DNA from: Candidatus Scybalocola faecipullorum
GTDB taxonomy: Bacteria > Bacillota > Clostridia > Lachnospirales > Lachnospiraceae
DNA: 64,000 nt
Assembly: GCA_018716485.1 (NCBI GenBank)
Contig: DVJY01000034.1
Location: 1 to 64,000, forward strand
Direction: 5' to 3'
A program made the position numbers and the translations under genes. Within the stretch, counting starts at the first letter, position 1. Each line of letters begins with the position of its first letter. This document shows positions 16,451 to 25,109 of this stretch, one piece after another. The notes below the pieces were generated by a model. The model ran no database searches and had not been told where the DNA came from. It saw only the letters and a list, made by a program, of their open reading frames with translations.

Positions 16451-19400
16451 ATGAAGGCTTTAACAGAACCGTTGAAACAACTGGAAGATATCCATTTAAT
16501 ACAGGCAGACATTAAAGCCGGAAGGCTTCCGCTGCTTGTGGATGGCTGTATCGATGCCGGCAAAGGGCATCTGATTTATACATTGTCGGAAGATTATGCA
16601 TGCAAAGTCATTATTGCCGGCAATGAAATGAAAGCAAAAGAGCTTTATGAAGATTATAAGTTTTTCGACAGAAATGTCATGATATATCCGCCGAAAGATG
16701 TAATTTTCTACAGCGCGGATATCCACGGCAGTTTTATCGTTTCCCAGCGGCTTCGAGTTATTCGACAGCTTTTAGACAGACAGCCGGTGACTGTTGTGAC
16801 GACAATCGATGCGCTCATGGACAGTGTGCTTGATCTGAAACTGATTGAGAAAAGCATCATTACACTGGAAGTGGGAAAAACATGGGATATGGAAAAGCTT
16901 GTGCATCAGCTCGTTCATATTGGTTTTGAACGTGTGGGACAGGTGGAGGCGCCGGGGCAGTTTGCGGTCCGCGGAGGCATTTTGGATATTTATAATATGT
17001 CCGATGACTGTCCGTATCGTGTTGAATTCTGGGATGATGAAATCGATTCGATCAGAAGCTTTGACGCGGACAGCCAGCGGTCAATTGAAAATTGTGAAAT
17101 TTTAAAAATCTATCCGGCATCGGAAATTGTATTTACGGACAGTGTCATTGAAAACGGTCTGCGCCGTATCCGCAGCGAGGCCCAAAAGACAGAAAAAATT
17201 TTCAGAAGCCAGAAAAATCCGGAGGCGGCCTCCAGATTAAAACAGACAATCGAAGAGTTTTGTGAAAATGTCCGGGAAGCTTACGGCAGAACAAATATAG
17301 ATGCATTTATTCACTACTTTTATCCGAATACGATGTCATTTATCGACTATTTTGATAATAAAGACAGCATTATTTTTATCGATGAGCCAAACCGGCTTCA
17401 GGAAAAGGCTGATGCCGTTGATCTTGAATTCCGCGAAGGCATGACGGGAAGAATGGAAAAAGGCTATATTCTTCCTGGACAGATGGCTGTACTTATTGAT
17501 CAAAAAGCTATTTGGCATCGTTTTTCAAAGATGCGGACGGTAATTTTGACAACTCTTGCTCAGAAATTTAAAATGATAGATATTCTCGGGCAGTATAGTG
17601 TGGATATTAAGTCAATCAGCGTTTTTAACAGTAATTTTGAATTGCTTGTGAAAGAAATCCAGATGTGGAAGAAAAATAAATACAAGGTGCTTCTTGTATC
17701 CGGCTCTCAGACGCGGGCGCAGCGACTGGCAAAGGATCTGTTTTCTTATGAACTGAATGCTTTTTATACGGAAGATCGCGACCGCCCGGTACAAAACGGA
17801 GAAATCATGGTCATTCACGGCGGTCTCAGGCGCGGTTTTGAATATCCGATGATCAAGTTTGCTGTCGTTGCCGAGAGTGATATTTTCGGAGAAGAAAAGA
17901 AAAAGAGGCGGAAGAAAAAACTTTATGAAGGTCAGAAAATCCATAGTTTTACTGACCTAAATATCGGGGATTATGTTGTTCATGAAAATCATGGTCTCGG
18001 TATTTATAAAGGTATTGAAAAGGTTGAAGTGGATCATATTGAGAAAGATTATATTAAGATTGAATATGAAGGCGGCGGCAATCTTTATGTTCTGGCGACT
18101 CAGCTGGATATGATTCAGAAATATGCTGGCGCTCAGGCGAAAAAACCGAAACTTAACAGACTTGGCACAAAAGACTGGAATAAGACAAAAACGAGAGTAC
18201 GCGGGGCTGTCAGAGATTTGGCGGCAGACTTGATTAAACTGTATGCCAGTCGGCAGGCACAGCATGGATTTGCATTTTCACAGGATACTGTCTGGCAGAA
18301 AGAATTTGAAGAGATGTTCCCATATACAGAAACGGACGATCAGCTGATGGCGATTGAGGCGACGAAGAAAGATATGGAGAGCGATAAAATCATGGACAGA
18401 CTGATATGCGGTGATGTGGGATACGGAAAAACAGAAATTGCTATCCGTGCGGCATTTAAAGCTGTTCAGGATGGAAAACAGGTCGTTGTTCTCGTTCCGA
18501 CGACCATTTTAGCGCAGCAGCATTATTCGACCTTTGTACAGCGTATGAAAGATTATCCGGTGACGATTGGTATGCTTTCCAGATTCAGGACTCAAAAGCA
18601 GCAGTCGGAAACGCTCAAAGGACTCAAAAGCGGCATGGTAGATATTGTTATCGGAACACACCGGGTATTGTCAAAAGATGTGGCCTATAAAGATTTGGGA
18701 CTGCTTATCGTGGACGAGGAGCAGCGGTTTGGGGTAGCTCACAAAGAGAAAATCAAACAGATGCGTCAAAATATCGATGTATTGACATTGACGGCGACGC
18801 CGATACCGAGAACACTCCATATGAGTCTGATCGGTATCCGTGATATGAGCGTGCTTGAAGAGCCGCCGATGGATCGAATGCCGATTCAGACATATGTTTT
18901 AGAATATAATGAAGAAATGATCCGGGAGGCTATTTTGAGGGAACTGGCAAGAAACGGACAGGTTTATTATGTCTTTAACCGGGTTAACGGTATTGCGGAT
19001 ATGACAAATAAAATTGCGGCGCTTGTGCCGGATGCGGCTGTGGCTTTTGCTCATGGACAGATGAGTGAACGTGAACTTGAAAAAATTATGTACCAGTTTA
19101 TAAACGGTGAAATTGACGTGCTTGTGGCTACGACAATTGTGGAGACCGGCCTTAATATTCCTAATGTGAATACGATGATTATCCATGACGCGGATAAGAT
19201 GGGACTTTCACAGCTCTATCAGCTCAGAGGACGGGTTGGACGTTCCAACCGACTGGCCTACGCCTTTTTAATGTACCGCAGAAATACTGTGCTTCGGGAA
19301 ATTGCCGAAAAGCGTCTGGCAGCGATCAGAGAATTTACGGATCTTGGTTCGGGATTTAAAATTGCCATGCGTGACCTAGAGATCAGAGGTGCGGGAAATC

Positions 19401-19963
19401 TTCTTGGAGAGCAGCAGAGCGGCCATATGGAAGCTGTCGGATATGATCTGTATTGTAAGATGCTCAATGACGCAGTGAAGCAGCTCAAAGGTGAAGAAGT
19501 TGAAGAAGATTTTGAAACAACAGTGGAACTGGATATTGATGCATATATTCCGGCATCATATATCCGCAACGAAGTTCAAAAGCTTGATGTGTATAAGCGC
19601 ATTGCGGCAATCGGCAATGATGAGGATTACGATGAAATGGCGGATGAATTAATTGACCGGTACGGTGAACTGCCTCGGCCGGCTGAAAACCTTCTGGCAG
19701 TGGCGCTTTTAAAAGCACAGGCCCATGAAGCCGGCGTGACCCAGCTTGTGCAGCACGGTACAGAAACAAAAATTATGATGTACGAGCGGGCGGGGGTAGA
19801 TATCCGGCGGATTCCGCCGCTTCTTGAAAAATACGGACGCCGTATGAAATTCACCGGCCAGCCGAAGCCGTATTTTACTGTAAAATTGGATAAAACATCG
19901 GCGGCAGAGGTGCTCAAATGTGAAAAAAGTGTGATAAAAGATATAAAAACATTGATAGATTAG
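16451..19963 (+). CDS. mfd: Transcription-repair coupling factor Mfd
   Basis: A full-length (1170-residue) ATP-dependent translocase that removes stalled RNA polymerase at DNA lesions and recruits UvrA. The N-terminal UvrB-like region carries the UvrA contact surface. A CarD-like RNA-polymerase-interaction domain follows (about 500-570: DYVVHENHGLGIYKG). The RecG-like helicase core has Walker A GDVGYGKTE, DEEQRFG, TATPIPRT and QLRGRVGRS. The TRCF C-terminal domain closes it. AGGAGG lies 8 nt before the ATG. Probably co-transcribed with pth and the foldase gene. Confidence 0.98.
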   Translation: MKALTEPLKQLEDIHLIQADIKAGRLPLLVDGCIDAGKGHLIYTLSEDYACKVIIAGNEMKAKELYEDYKFFDRNVMIYPPKDVIFYSADIHGSFIVSQRLRVIRQLLDRQPVTVVTTIDALMDSVLDLKLIEKSIITLEVGKTWDMEKLVHQLVHIGFERVGQVEAPGQFAVRGGILDIYNMSDDCPYRVEFWDDEIDSIRSFDADSQRSIENCEILKIYPASEIVFTDSVIENGLRRIRSEAQKTEKIFRSQKNPEAASRLKQTIEEFCENVREAYGRTNIDAFIHYFYPNTMSFIDYFDNKDSIIFIDEPNRLQEKADAVDLEFREGMTGRMEKGYILPGQMAVLIDQKAIWHRFSKMRTVILTTLAQKFKMIDILGQYSVDIKSISVFNSNFELLVKEIQMWKKNKYKVLLVSGSQTRAQRLAKDLFSYELNAFYTEDRDRPVQNGEIMVIHGGLRRGFEYPMIKFAVVAESDIFGEEKKKRRKKKLYEGQKIHSFTDLNIGDYVVHENHGLGIYKGIEKVEVDHIEKDYIKIEYEGGGNLYVLATQLDMIQKYAGAQAKKPKLNRLGTKDWNKTKTRVRGAVRDLAADLIKLYASRQAQHGFAFSQDTVWQKEFEEMFPYTETDDQLMAIEATKKDMESDKIMDRLICGDVGYGKTEIAIRAAFKAVQDGKQVVVLVPTTILAQQHYSTFVQRMKDYPVTIGMLSRFRTQKQQSETLKGLKSGMVDIVIGTHRVLSKDVAYKDLGLLIVDEEQRFGVAHKEKIKQMRQNIDVLTLTATPIPRTLHMSLIGIRDMSVLEEPPMDRMPIQTYVLEYNEEMIREAILRELARNGQVYYVFNRVNGIADMTNKIAALVPDAAVAFAHGQMSERELEKIMYQFINGEIDVLVATTIVETGLNIPNVNTMIIHDADKMGLSQLYQLRGRVGRSNRLAYAFLMYRRNTVLREIAEKRLAAIREFTDLGSGFKIAMRDLEIRGAGNLLGEQQSGHMEAVGYDLYCKMLNDAVKQLKGEEVEEDFETTVELDIDAYIPASYIRNEVQKLDVYKRIAAIGNDEDYDEMADELIDRYGELPRPAENLLAVALLKAQAHEAGVTQLVQHGTETKIMMYERAGVDIRRIPPLLEKYGRRMKFTGQPKPYFTVKLDKTSAAEVLKCEKSVIKDIKTLID

Positions 19964-20056
19964 TGCAAATCAACTATAATAAATAATGGTCTGTAATCAC
20001 CATGATGCCGTGAAATGCGCGGCAATAATAAGGAAACTGGAAAGGAACTGTAGAAA

Positions 20057-21271
20057 ATGAAAAGTAGCTGGATAAAAAGAACAATGAGTTTATTTCTGGC
20101 AGGAGCATTGTCTGTATCAATGCTGGCAGGATGCAGTCAGAATGAAACGGACGAGGAAACACAGGCTGCTTCGGATGAAAGTCAGGAGGCAGTGCAGTCT
20201 GCTGTAGTTGCCGAAGCTGGAACGCCATTGGAACAGGTGGATCCGACAGAGATTATTGCCACGATCGGAGAGAAGGAAATTCCTGCATCTGAGGTGTTTT
20301 ATGTGTATTATCTGATGAAGACCGGACTCGAGCAGTCGGCCGGTATCAGCGACTGGGGTACAGAGTTATATTCAGGATATACGTATGCAGATTATATGAA
20401 AACATTGGTTGAAAATCAGATAGTTACGTTTGAATATCTGGACAGCATGATGGATAATTATGATGTGGCTCTGACAGAGGAAGAACAGGAAAATGCTGTA
20501 TCTGAAGTTCAGACATTTCTTGATTCGATGCCGGCTGAATATAAAGACGCTTTCGGATTTAATGAAGAAAATATCCGGGAGATGTATGATAAAACATTTT
20601 TGACAAATAAAGTATACAGCGCATATTCTGATGAAGTTGAAAGCAATTTGACGGATGAAGAACTGGCGGACTGTAAGTTTAAAGAAGTGCAGCATATTTT
20701 GATTTCCACACGTTATACGGAGACAACACAGACCAGTGAAGATTCCGAAGAAACGGAGGATACGACTGCTGAGGCGGAATCTTTTAAAGAAGATCAGAAA
20801 AAAGTAGCGGAAGAAGTGCTCCAGAAGGTTAACGATGGTGAAGATTTTGAAACACTGGCCGATGAATATACGGCAGACAGCGGAGTTACTTATTATGTCA
20901 ATGAAAAAGGCCAGACCCCGGATGGCTCAACGATGGTTTCTGAGTTTACAGACGCTGTGAACCAGCTGCATGAAGGCGAAGTCAGCGGTCTTGTAGAAAC
21001 AGAATACGGTTATCATATTATTAAATGCATCAGCGAAGATAATCAGGATGCAGCCGATCAGGCCATTTCAACACTGGTGGCTTCAAAAATCCAGGAAAAT
21101 TATTCCACATGGCTTTCGGAAAATGAAGTTTCATTTACAGATGTATGGCAGAATTATCCGATTGTAAATCCTGATGTTTCAGATGAGACATCGGAAGAAA
21201 GCTCAGAGAGCAGTGAAAGTGATGAATCACAAAGTGAAACAGAGGCTGAGACCGAGACAGAAGCAGAATAA
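20057..21271 (+). CDS. PrsA/SurA-like peptidyl-prolyl isomerase lipoprotein
   Basis: A 404-residue exported foldase. The signal peptide ends in lipobox LAGC with the lipidated Cys26. There is a SurA-like N-terminal helical chaperone region (about 60-200), a parvulin domain (about 210-330) with HILIS, an internal acidic insertion (EDSEETEDTTAE) and the typical YGYHIIKC end. The Ser/Glu-rich tail is very acidic. It helps fold secreted proteins at the membrane surface and lies directly upstream of sortase B, so it may serve secreted or wall proteins. Separated from srtB by a weak hairpin (21277-21303). Confidence 0.9.
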   Translation: MKSSWIKRTMSLFLAGALSVSMLAGCSQNETDEETQAASDESQEAVQSAVVAEAGTPLEQVDPTEIIATIGEKEIPASEVFYVYYLMKTGLEQSAGISDWGTELYSGYTYADYMKTLVENQIVTFEYLDSMMDNYDVALTEEEQENAVSEVQTFLDSMPAEYKDAFGFNEENIREMYDKTFLTNKVYSAYSDEVESNLTDEELADCKFKEVQHILISTRYTETTQTSEDSEETEDTTAEAESFKEDQKKVAEEVLQKVNDGEDFETLADEYTADSGVTYYVNEKGQTPDGSTMVSEFTDAVNQLHEGEVSGLVETEYGYHIIKCISEDNQDAADQAISTLVASKIQENYSTWLSENEVSFTDVWQNYPIVNPDVSDETSEESSESSESDESQSETEAETETEAE

Positions 21272-21276
21272 ACAAA

Positions 21277-21303
21277 AGAGCCGGAGTTAATCTCTGGCTT
21301 TTA
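21277..21303 (+). terminator. Weak terminator or attenuator between foldase and sortase genes
   Basis: AGAGCCGGAG-ttaat-CTCTGGCT followed by four Ts. One mismatch and a short T run suggest partial termination, so sortase could still be read from upstream. Confidence 0.5.
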
Positions 21304-21323
21304 CATTATGGAAAGGGGAAGTT

Positions 21324-22154
21324 ATGGAACAATCAGGTCAGCGCAGAAAAAAAAGGGCTGTGAAAAAAAAGAAAAAGCACAGTGTTGTGCTCAATATCGC
21401 GCTTATTGCCGCCGTGATATGCTTTGTCGGCAGCGCCGGTTATCTGATCCGGTATTATTATACAAATTTTAAAGCCGAAGCGAATATTGACCAGTTGGAA
21501 GAGATGATTGTCCAAAATGATACAGAGACTGCCGTTGAGACTTTTGAAAACGGAGAGAGTGAAACGGTCTATACAAAATATGATGAGCTTCGGGCGCAGA
21601 ATGATGATCTGATCGGCTGGGTCAGCGTGGATGGAACACCGCTGAGTTATCCGGTTATGTATACGCCTGAGGATGGTCAGTATTATCTCCATCGAAATTT
21701 TGAGAAAGAATATGAATACAGCGGTCTGCCTTTTGTAGATGAGAGGTGTTCTATACGTCCGGCCAGTCAAAATATTATTATTTACGGACATAATATGAGC
21801 AGCCAGACAATGTTCAGCACACTTTTAAAATACGAAGATCCGGATTATTTCCAGGAGCATCCGATTATCCGCTTTGATACGATTTATGAAGAAGGACAAT
21901 ACCAGATTGCTTTTGTCATGCACGGAAAGGCATACATGGAAGGCGAAGAAGGCTACAGATATTACAACTTTATAGACCCGGCATCGGAAGAAGAATTCAA
22001 TGATCATATTGCCCATTTTAGAGAATTGTCACTGTATGATACAGGCGTAGATGTCTCTTATGATGATCATTTTATTATGTTGTCAACTTGTGAGTACTCT
22101 CAGAAAAACGGAAGAATGGTCGTTGTGGCAAAGAAAATTGAATCGGCCCAATGA
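21324..22154 (+). CDS. srtB: Class B sortase
   Basis: A 276-residue membrane-anchored transpeptidase: a very basic N-terminus (KKRAVKKKKK), a signal-anchor helix (about 28-50), then a sortase beta-barrel with catalytic His156 (YGHNM), Cys256 in LSTC and Arg264 (NGRM). The extra N-terminal helices and the DGTPLSYPVM segment point to class B. In Clostridia SrtB often anchors proteins with (S/N/P)PXTG-like motifs; the only candidate substrate in this window is the APKTGD surface protein at 13.4-15.4 kb (speculative). AGGGG upstream of the ATG serves as ribosome binding site. Confidence 0.92.
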   Translation: MEQSGQRRKKRAVKKKKKHSVVLNIALIAAVICFVGSAGYLIRYYYTNFKAEANIDQLEEMIVQNDTETAVETFENGESETVYTKYDELRAQNDDLIGWVSVDGTPLSYPVMYTPEDGQYYLHRNFEKEYEYSGLPFVDERCSIRPASQNIIIYGHNMSSQTMFSTLLKYEDPDYFQEHPIIRFDTIYEEGQYQIAFVMHGKAYMEGEEGYRYYNFIDPASEEEFNDHIAHFRELSLYDTGVDVSYDDHFIMLSTCEYSQKNGRMVVVAKKIESAQ

Positions 22155-22325
22155 ATTTGTGATGTTCTGAAATAAGAACATAAGAAGGACTGGAATTACA
22201 TGACAATCCGTGATACAATAACGATGAAACCTCGGTATTTTCTGACAATATTGTTATTTGTTTCACATTCTTGCTGGTGTACGAACAGGGAGTATCGGGG
22301 TTATAAAGGAGGTATTTGGACAGTT

Positions 22326-23522
22326 ATGAACATTTTAGTCATGAATTGCGGCAGTTCATCTTTAAAATTTCAATTAATTGACGCAGAAACAGAGAGCGTT
22401 AAAGCAAAGGGACTTTGTGAAAGAATTGGCATAGATGGCAGCAGAATTGTCTACAGGCCGGCAAATAAAGAAAAAGTCATTGAAGAAGCGCCGATGCCTA
22501 CACATGCTGCAGCGATCAACATTGCGCTGAAGTATCTGACAGATGAGATACATGGAGTGATCAGCGATCTGTCAGAGATTGATGCTGTCGGACACAGAGT
22601 GGCTCAGGGGGCGGAAAAGTTCTCAAAAGCGGTACTGATTGATGATGCGGTCATCAAAGCAATCGATGAAAACAGTGAATTGGCGCCGCTGCATAACCCG
22701 GCAAATTTGACGGGAATACAAGTGTGCCGGGCACTGATGCCGGATGTGCCGATGGCGGCAGTTTTTGATACGGCATTTCATCAGACAATGCCGCAGAAAG
22801 CTTATTTATACGGCATCCCGTTCCATTATTATACAGATTATAAAGTAAGAAGATACGGATTTCACGGAACAAGCCACAGTTATGTTTCCAAAAGGACGGC
22901 TCAGATTCTGGGCAAAGCACCGGAGGAATTAAAAACCATCGTATGCCATTTGGGCAACGGCTCCAGTGTATGCGCTGTCAAAGGCGGCAAGTCTGTCGAT
23001 ACAAGTATGGGATTTACACCGATTTCAGGTCTTGTGATGGGAACGCGCTGCGGCGATGTGGATCCTGAGATTATTGAATATATTGCTGAAAAAGAAGGCA
23101 TCACAACCCACGATGTGATGGATATACTGAACCGAAAGTCAGGCATTTACGGTCTGACGGACGGTATTGTAGACTTTCGTGATCTGCGTGCCGGTGCGGC
23201 CAGCGGCGACGAACAGTGTATGAGAGCACTGGAGATTTTTAATTATCATGTGACTACGCGTATCGGCGCCTATGCGGCAGCAATGAACGGTGTGGATGCC
23301 ATTGCATTTACAGCCGGTATCGGAGAAAATGCGCCGACGATCAGAAAGGCTGTATGTGAAAATCTGACCTATCTGGGCATCGAATTGGATGATGCAAAGA
23401 ATGATGCCAATGAACCGGATTCGGTTATTACCACACCGGAATCTAAAGTTAAAGTTCTGATCGTTCCGACAAACGAAGAACTGATGATTGCCAGAGAAAC
23501 TGCAGAAGTGGTCATGGAGTGA
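22326..23522 (+). CDS. ackA: Acetate kinase
   Basis: Makes ATP and acetate from acetyl phosphate and ADP, the main ATP-yielding step of many fermentative Clostridia. The 398-residue protein starts with NCGSSSLKF (nucleotide-binding Asn/Ser/Arg region) and carries the family signature segments DTAFHQTMP, RYGFHGTSH, HLGNGSS and FTAGIGEN. ATG 22326 is preferred: AAAGGAGG precedes it, whereas a longer reading from 22200 adds a sequence unlike any acetate kinase. The usual partner gene pta is not adjacent. A structured repeat begins just after the stop. Confidence 0.97.
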   Translation: MNILVMNCGSSSLKFQLIDAETESVKAKGLCERIGIDGSRIVYRPANKEKVIEEAPMPTHAAAINIALKYLTDEIHGVISDLSEIDAVGHRVAQGAEKFSKAVLIDDAVIKAIDENSELAPLHNPANLTGIQVCRALMPDVPMAAVFDTAFHQTMPQKAYLYGIPFHYYTDYKVRRYGFHGTSHSYVSKRTAQILGKAPEELKTIVCHLGNGSSVCAVKGGKSVDTSMGFTPISGLVMGTRCGDVDPEIIEYIAEKEGITTHDVMDILNRKSGIYGLTDGIVDFRDLRAGAASGDEQCMRALEIFNYHVTTRIGAYAAAMNGVDAIAFTAGIGENAPTIRKAVCENLTYLGIELDDAKNDANEPDSVITTPESKVKVLIVPTNEELMIARETAEVVME

Positions 23523-23535
23523 AGTGATATGCGCG

Positions 23536-23636
23536 ATAGGCCCGGCAAGCGGTGCTGCGTGCCAGCGGTACGCAGCACCGACCGAGGCGGAGCGGAGGCC
23601 AGCGAAAGCTGTGAACTGTTTGCGGTATCGCGGCGG
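23536..23636. repeat. Structured gene-end repeat, copy A
   Basis: It shares GCCCGGCAAGCGGTGC plus flanking bases, and a second block (CCAGcgaaagctg...gaACTG..GCGGTA), with a sequence at 40169-40232. Copy A also contains a perfect 11-bp hairpin CGGTGCTGCGT/ACGCAGCACCG (23550-23580) and a GNRA-like CAGC-GAAA-GCTG hairpin. It lies between convergent ackA and the GIY-YIG gene. Confidence 0.6.
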
Positions 23637-23655
23637 ATAGGGAAGGAAGCTTCAC

Positions 23656-23946
23656 CTATCCGATCCGGTTCTTCGTGTCTTTTAAAATGCGCAGACTGTC
23701 TTCCCAGTGGGCGGCGATCAGCGCTTCTTTTTGATTCCGGCGCAGCTGTTTGAGGGCGTATTCGCGGCGCATCGCTTCTTCTTTAGTGTCGAAAATTTCC
23801 AGATAGGCAAGTGCTACGGGATATCTGGATTTTGTATATTTGGCGCCGCGGCCGTGATTATGGGCGGCAAGCCGCTTTGTAATATCGTTTGTCCAGCCGG
23901 TATAAAGCGTGCCGTCGGCACAGCGGACGATATATGTATAATTCAT
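23656..23946 (-). CDS. GIY-YIG domain protein (UPF0213/YhbQ-like)
   Basis: A 96-residue single-domain protein with the GIY-YIG nuclease fold: YTYIVRCADG, YTGWT, conserved Arg in the KRLAAHN helix and the Glu in YLEIF/EAMRREYALK. Members of this family are small, stand-alone and of uncertain role, perhaps DNA repair. ATG 23946 is preferred over GTG 23955 because GGGAG at 23960-23956 is 9 nt upstream. A promoter (TTGAAT, 17 nt, TATAGT, minus strand) lies between the gene and the terminator at 24003-24027. Confidence 0.87.
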   Translation of the reverse strand: MNYTYIVRCADGTLYTGWTNDITKRLAAHNHGRGAKYTKSRYPVALAYLEIFDTKEEAMRREYALKQLRRNQKEALIAAHWEDSLRILKDTKNRIG

Positions 23947-24002
23947 TAAAAACACTCCCGAAGATAACTATAATCGATATGTCCAAAAGATTCAAGAAAA
24001 AT

Positions 24003-24028
24003 AAGAAGTCCGCATTGCGGACTTCTTT
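24003..24028. terminator. Bidirectional rho-independent terminator
   Basis: A perfect 11-bp stem AAGAAGTCCGC/GCGGACTTCTT with a 3-nt loop and T-rich flanks on both strands. On the minus strand it separates the spoIIQ-like transcript from the GIY-YIG gene. Confidence 0.88.
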
Positions 24029-24034
24029 TTATAA

Positions 24035-24153
24035 TAAAGCAGCCGACGAAAAAAGTGGTATTTAACAGCTGTGCCGTCAGACGGAAGCTGCTGTGAGAAA
24101 ATCGGTTGCATATTTTTCAATATGTAACACGCTTTGTTTTTGTCGGCTACTTT
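24035..24153. repeat. Palindromic three-stem element of unknown nature
   Basis: An outer inverted repeat (AAAGCAGCCGACGAAAAA near 24036-24053 against TTTTTGTCGGCTACTTTA near 24136-24153; differences at single positions) encloses two hairpins. Hairpin one is ACAGC...CCGT-cag-ACGG...GCTGT (24065-24094). Hairpin two is a 9-bp stem GTTGCATAT/ATATGTAAC (24105-24128, one G-T pair). It could be a MITE-like insertion or a structured RNA. No gene fits here. Confidence 0.6.
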
Positions 24154-24187
24154 ATCATATTCAAATGAGAGGAGAGTGTGAAAAATT

Positions 24188-25027
24188 TCAGTTCAGGTAA
24201 TTATGTGGGTTCACAGAAATGTCGTCTTTTGTAATTTCAAAAAAGAGATGACTGCCTTCCAGCGTATAGTATCTTGACGGCTGCGCCACAAAAGCCAGCT
24301 GCTGGCCGGCGGTTACGGCCTGTCCTTCGGAAACGGCCACATCTTTAACCTGACCGTAAATGGCCCGGTAATCATTGCCCATATTGACAACAATGCATGT
24401 ACCGTATTCATCATCGCCGTAAATGCTTTCTACAACGCCGCCGTAAGCGCATGTGACAGGCGTGTTGACTTCGGCGCCGATTAAGATGCCCGGATTACAT
24501 TTGTATTGATTCAGCGTCTGAAAATAAGTCGTTGTATCCATACTGAAGTCTATCAGTATATTTCCTGCGACCGGCCATGCGATTTTGACAGAACCGTCAT
24601 AGGCTGCCTGTGCGTTGGCATTGACGGCAACGTCTCCCTCATCGCTGCTGCTTTCCCCGGCCTCCTGTCCATCAGAAGAGGTTTCACTGCTTTCTCCCTG
24701 CGCCAGTGCTGCCGCTTCGGATTCCTCGATTTGCGTAATTATATCCTGTATCTCGTCGGCATTATAGCCTTCTGTATAGTCCAACGCCTGATCGGCGTCC
24801 TTGCCGGAAACATCATTGCTTGAAGCGGCATCGGCCGCCATATCACCGGCGCTTTCAACTTCTGTTTCACCATCTGTAAAACCGGCGGCATTTTCCGCAA
24901 CCTGGTTTGTACTTTCTTTTGTATCAGTGCTGACAACTGTGATCACTGCAGCGAGGGCGATGACACAGATCACAGCAAGGACGTAAAATCCATTTCTTTG
25001 AAAAAAGTCTGTAAATTTTTGTTTCAA
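24188..25027 (-). CDS. SpoIIQ-like M23-fold protein, catalytic residues lost
   Basis: A 279-residue membrane protein with one N-terminal helix (about 14-35), an acidic Ser/Glu-rich linker (40-145) and a C-terminal LytM/M23 beta domain (about 155-279). Active M23 enzymes have HxxxD and HxH zinc ligands. Here the first site reads NPGILIGA and the last reads HLFFE, so the zinc site is broken, as in engulfment SpoIIQ of Bacillus. The neighbour upstream is a SpoIID homologue, supporting a role in forespore engulfment. Start TTG 25027 is chosen because GAGGTGA lies just upstream; GTG 25036 overlaps that site. Confidence 0.8.
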   Translation of the reverse strand: MKQKFTDFFQRNGFYVLAVICVIALAAVITVVSTDTKESTNQVAENAAGFTDGETEVESAGDMAADAASSNDVSGKDADQALDYTEGYNADEIQDIITQIEESEAAALAQGESSETSSDGQEAGESSSDEGDVAVNANAQAAYDGSVKIAWPVAGNILIDFSMDTTTYFQTLNQYKCNPGILIGAEVNTPVTCAYGGVVESIYGDDEYGTCIVVNMGNDYRAIYGQVKDVAVSEGQAVTAGQQLAFVAQPSRYYTLEGSHLFFEITKDDISVNPHNYLN

Positions 25028-25109
25028 CGTTATCACCTCTGGCCATAGTGTGAACCAAATCCGGGAATGTTATACAAAGGAATTGGGTTTTTGGAAAAAA
25101 TTTTTCCGG

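Noticed and set aside
22200-22325. N-terminal extension of acetate kinase
   Set aside because: Acetate kinases start at the NCGSSSLKF strand near residue 6, and AAAGGAGG precedes ATG 22326.
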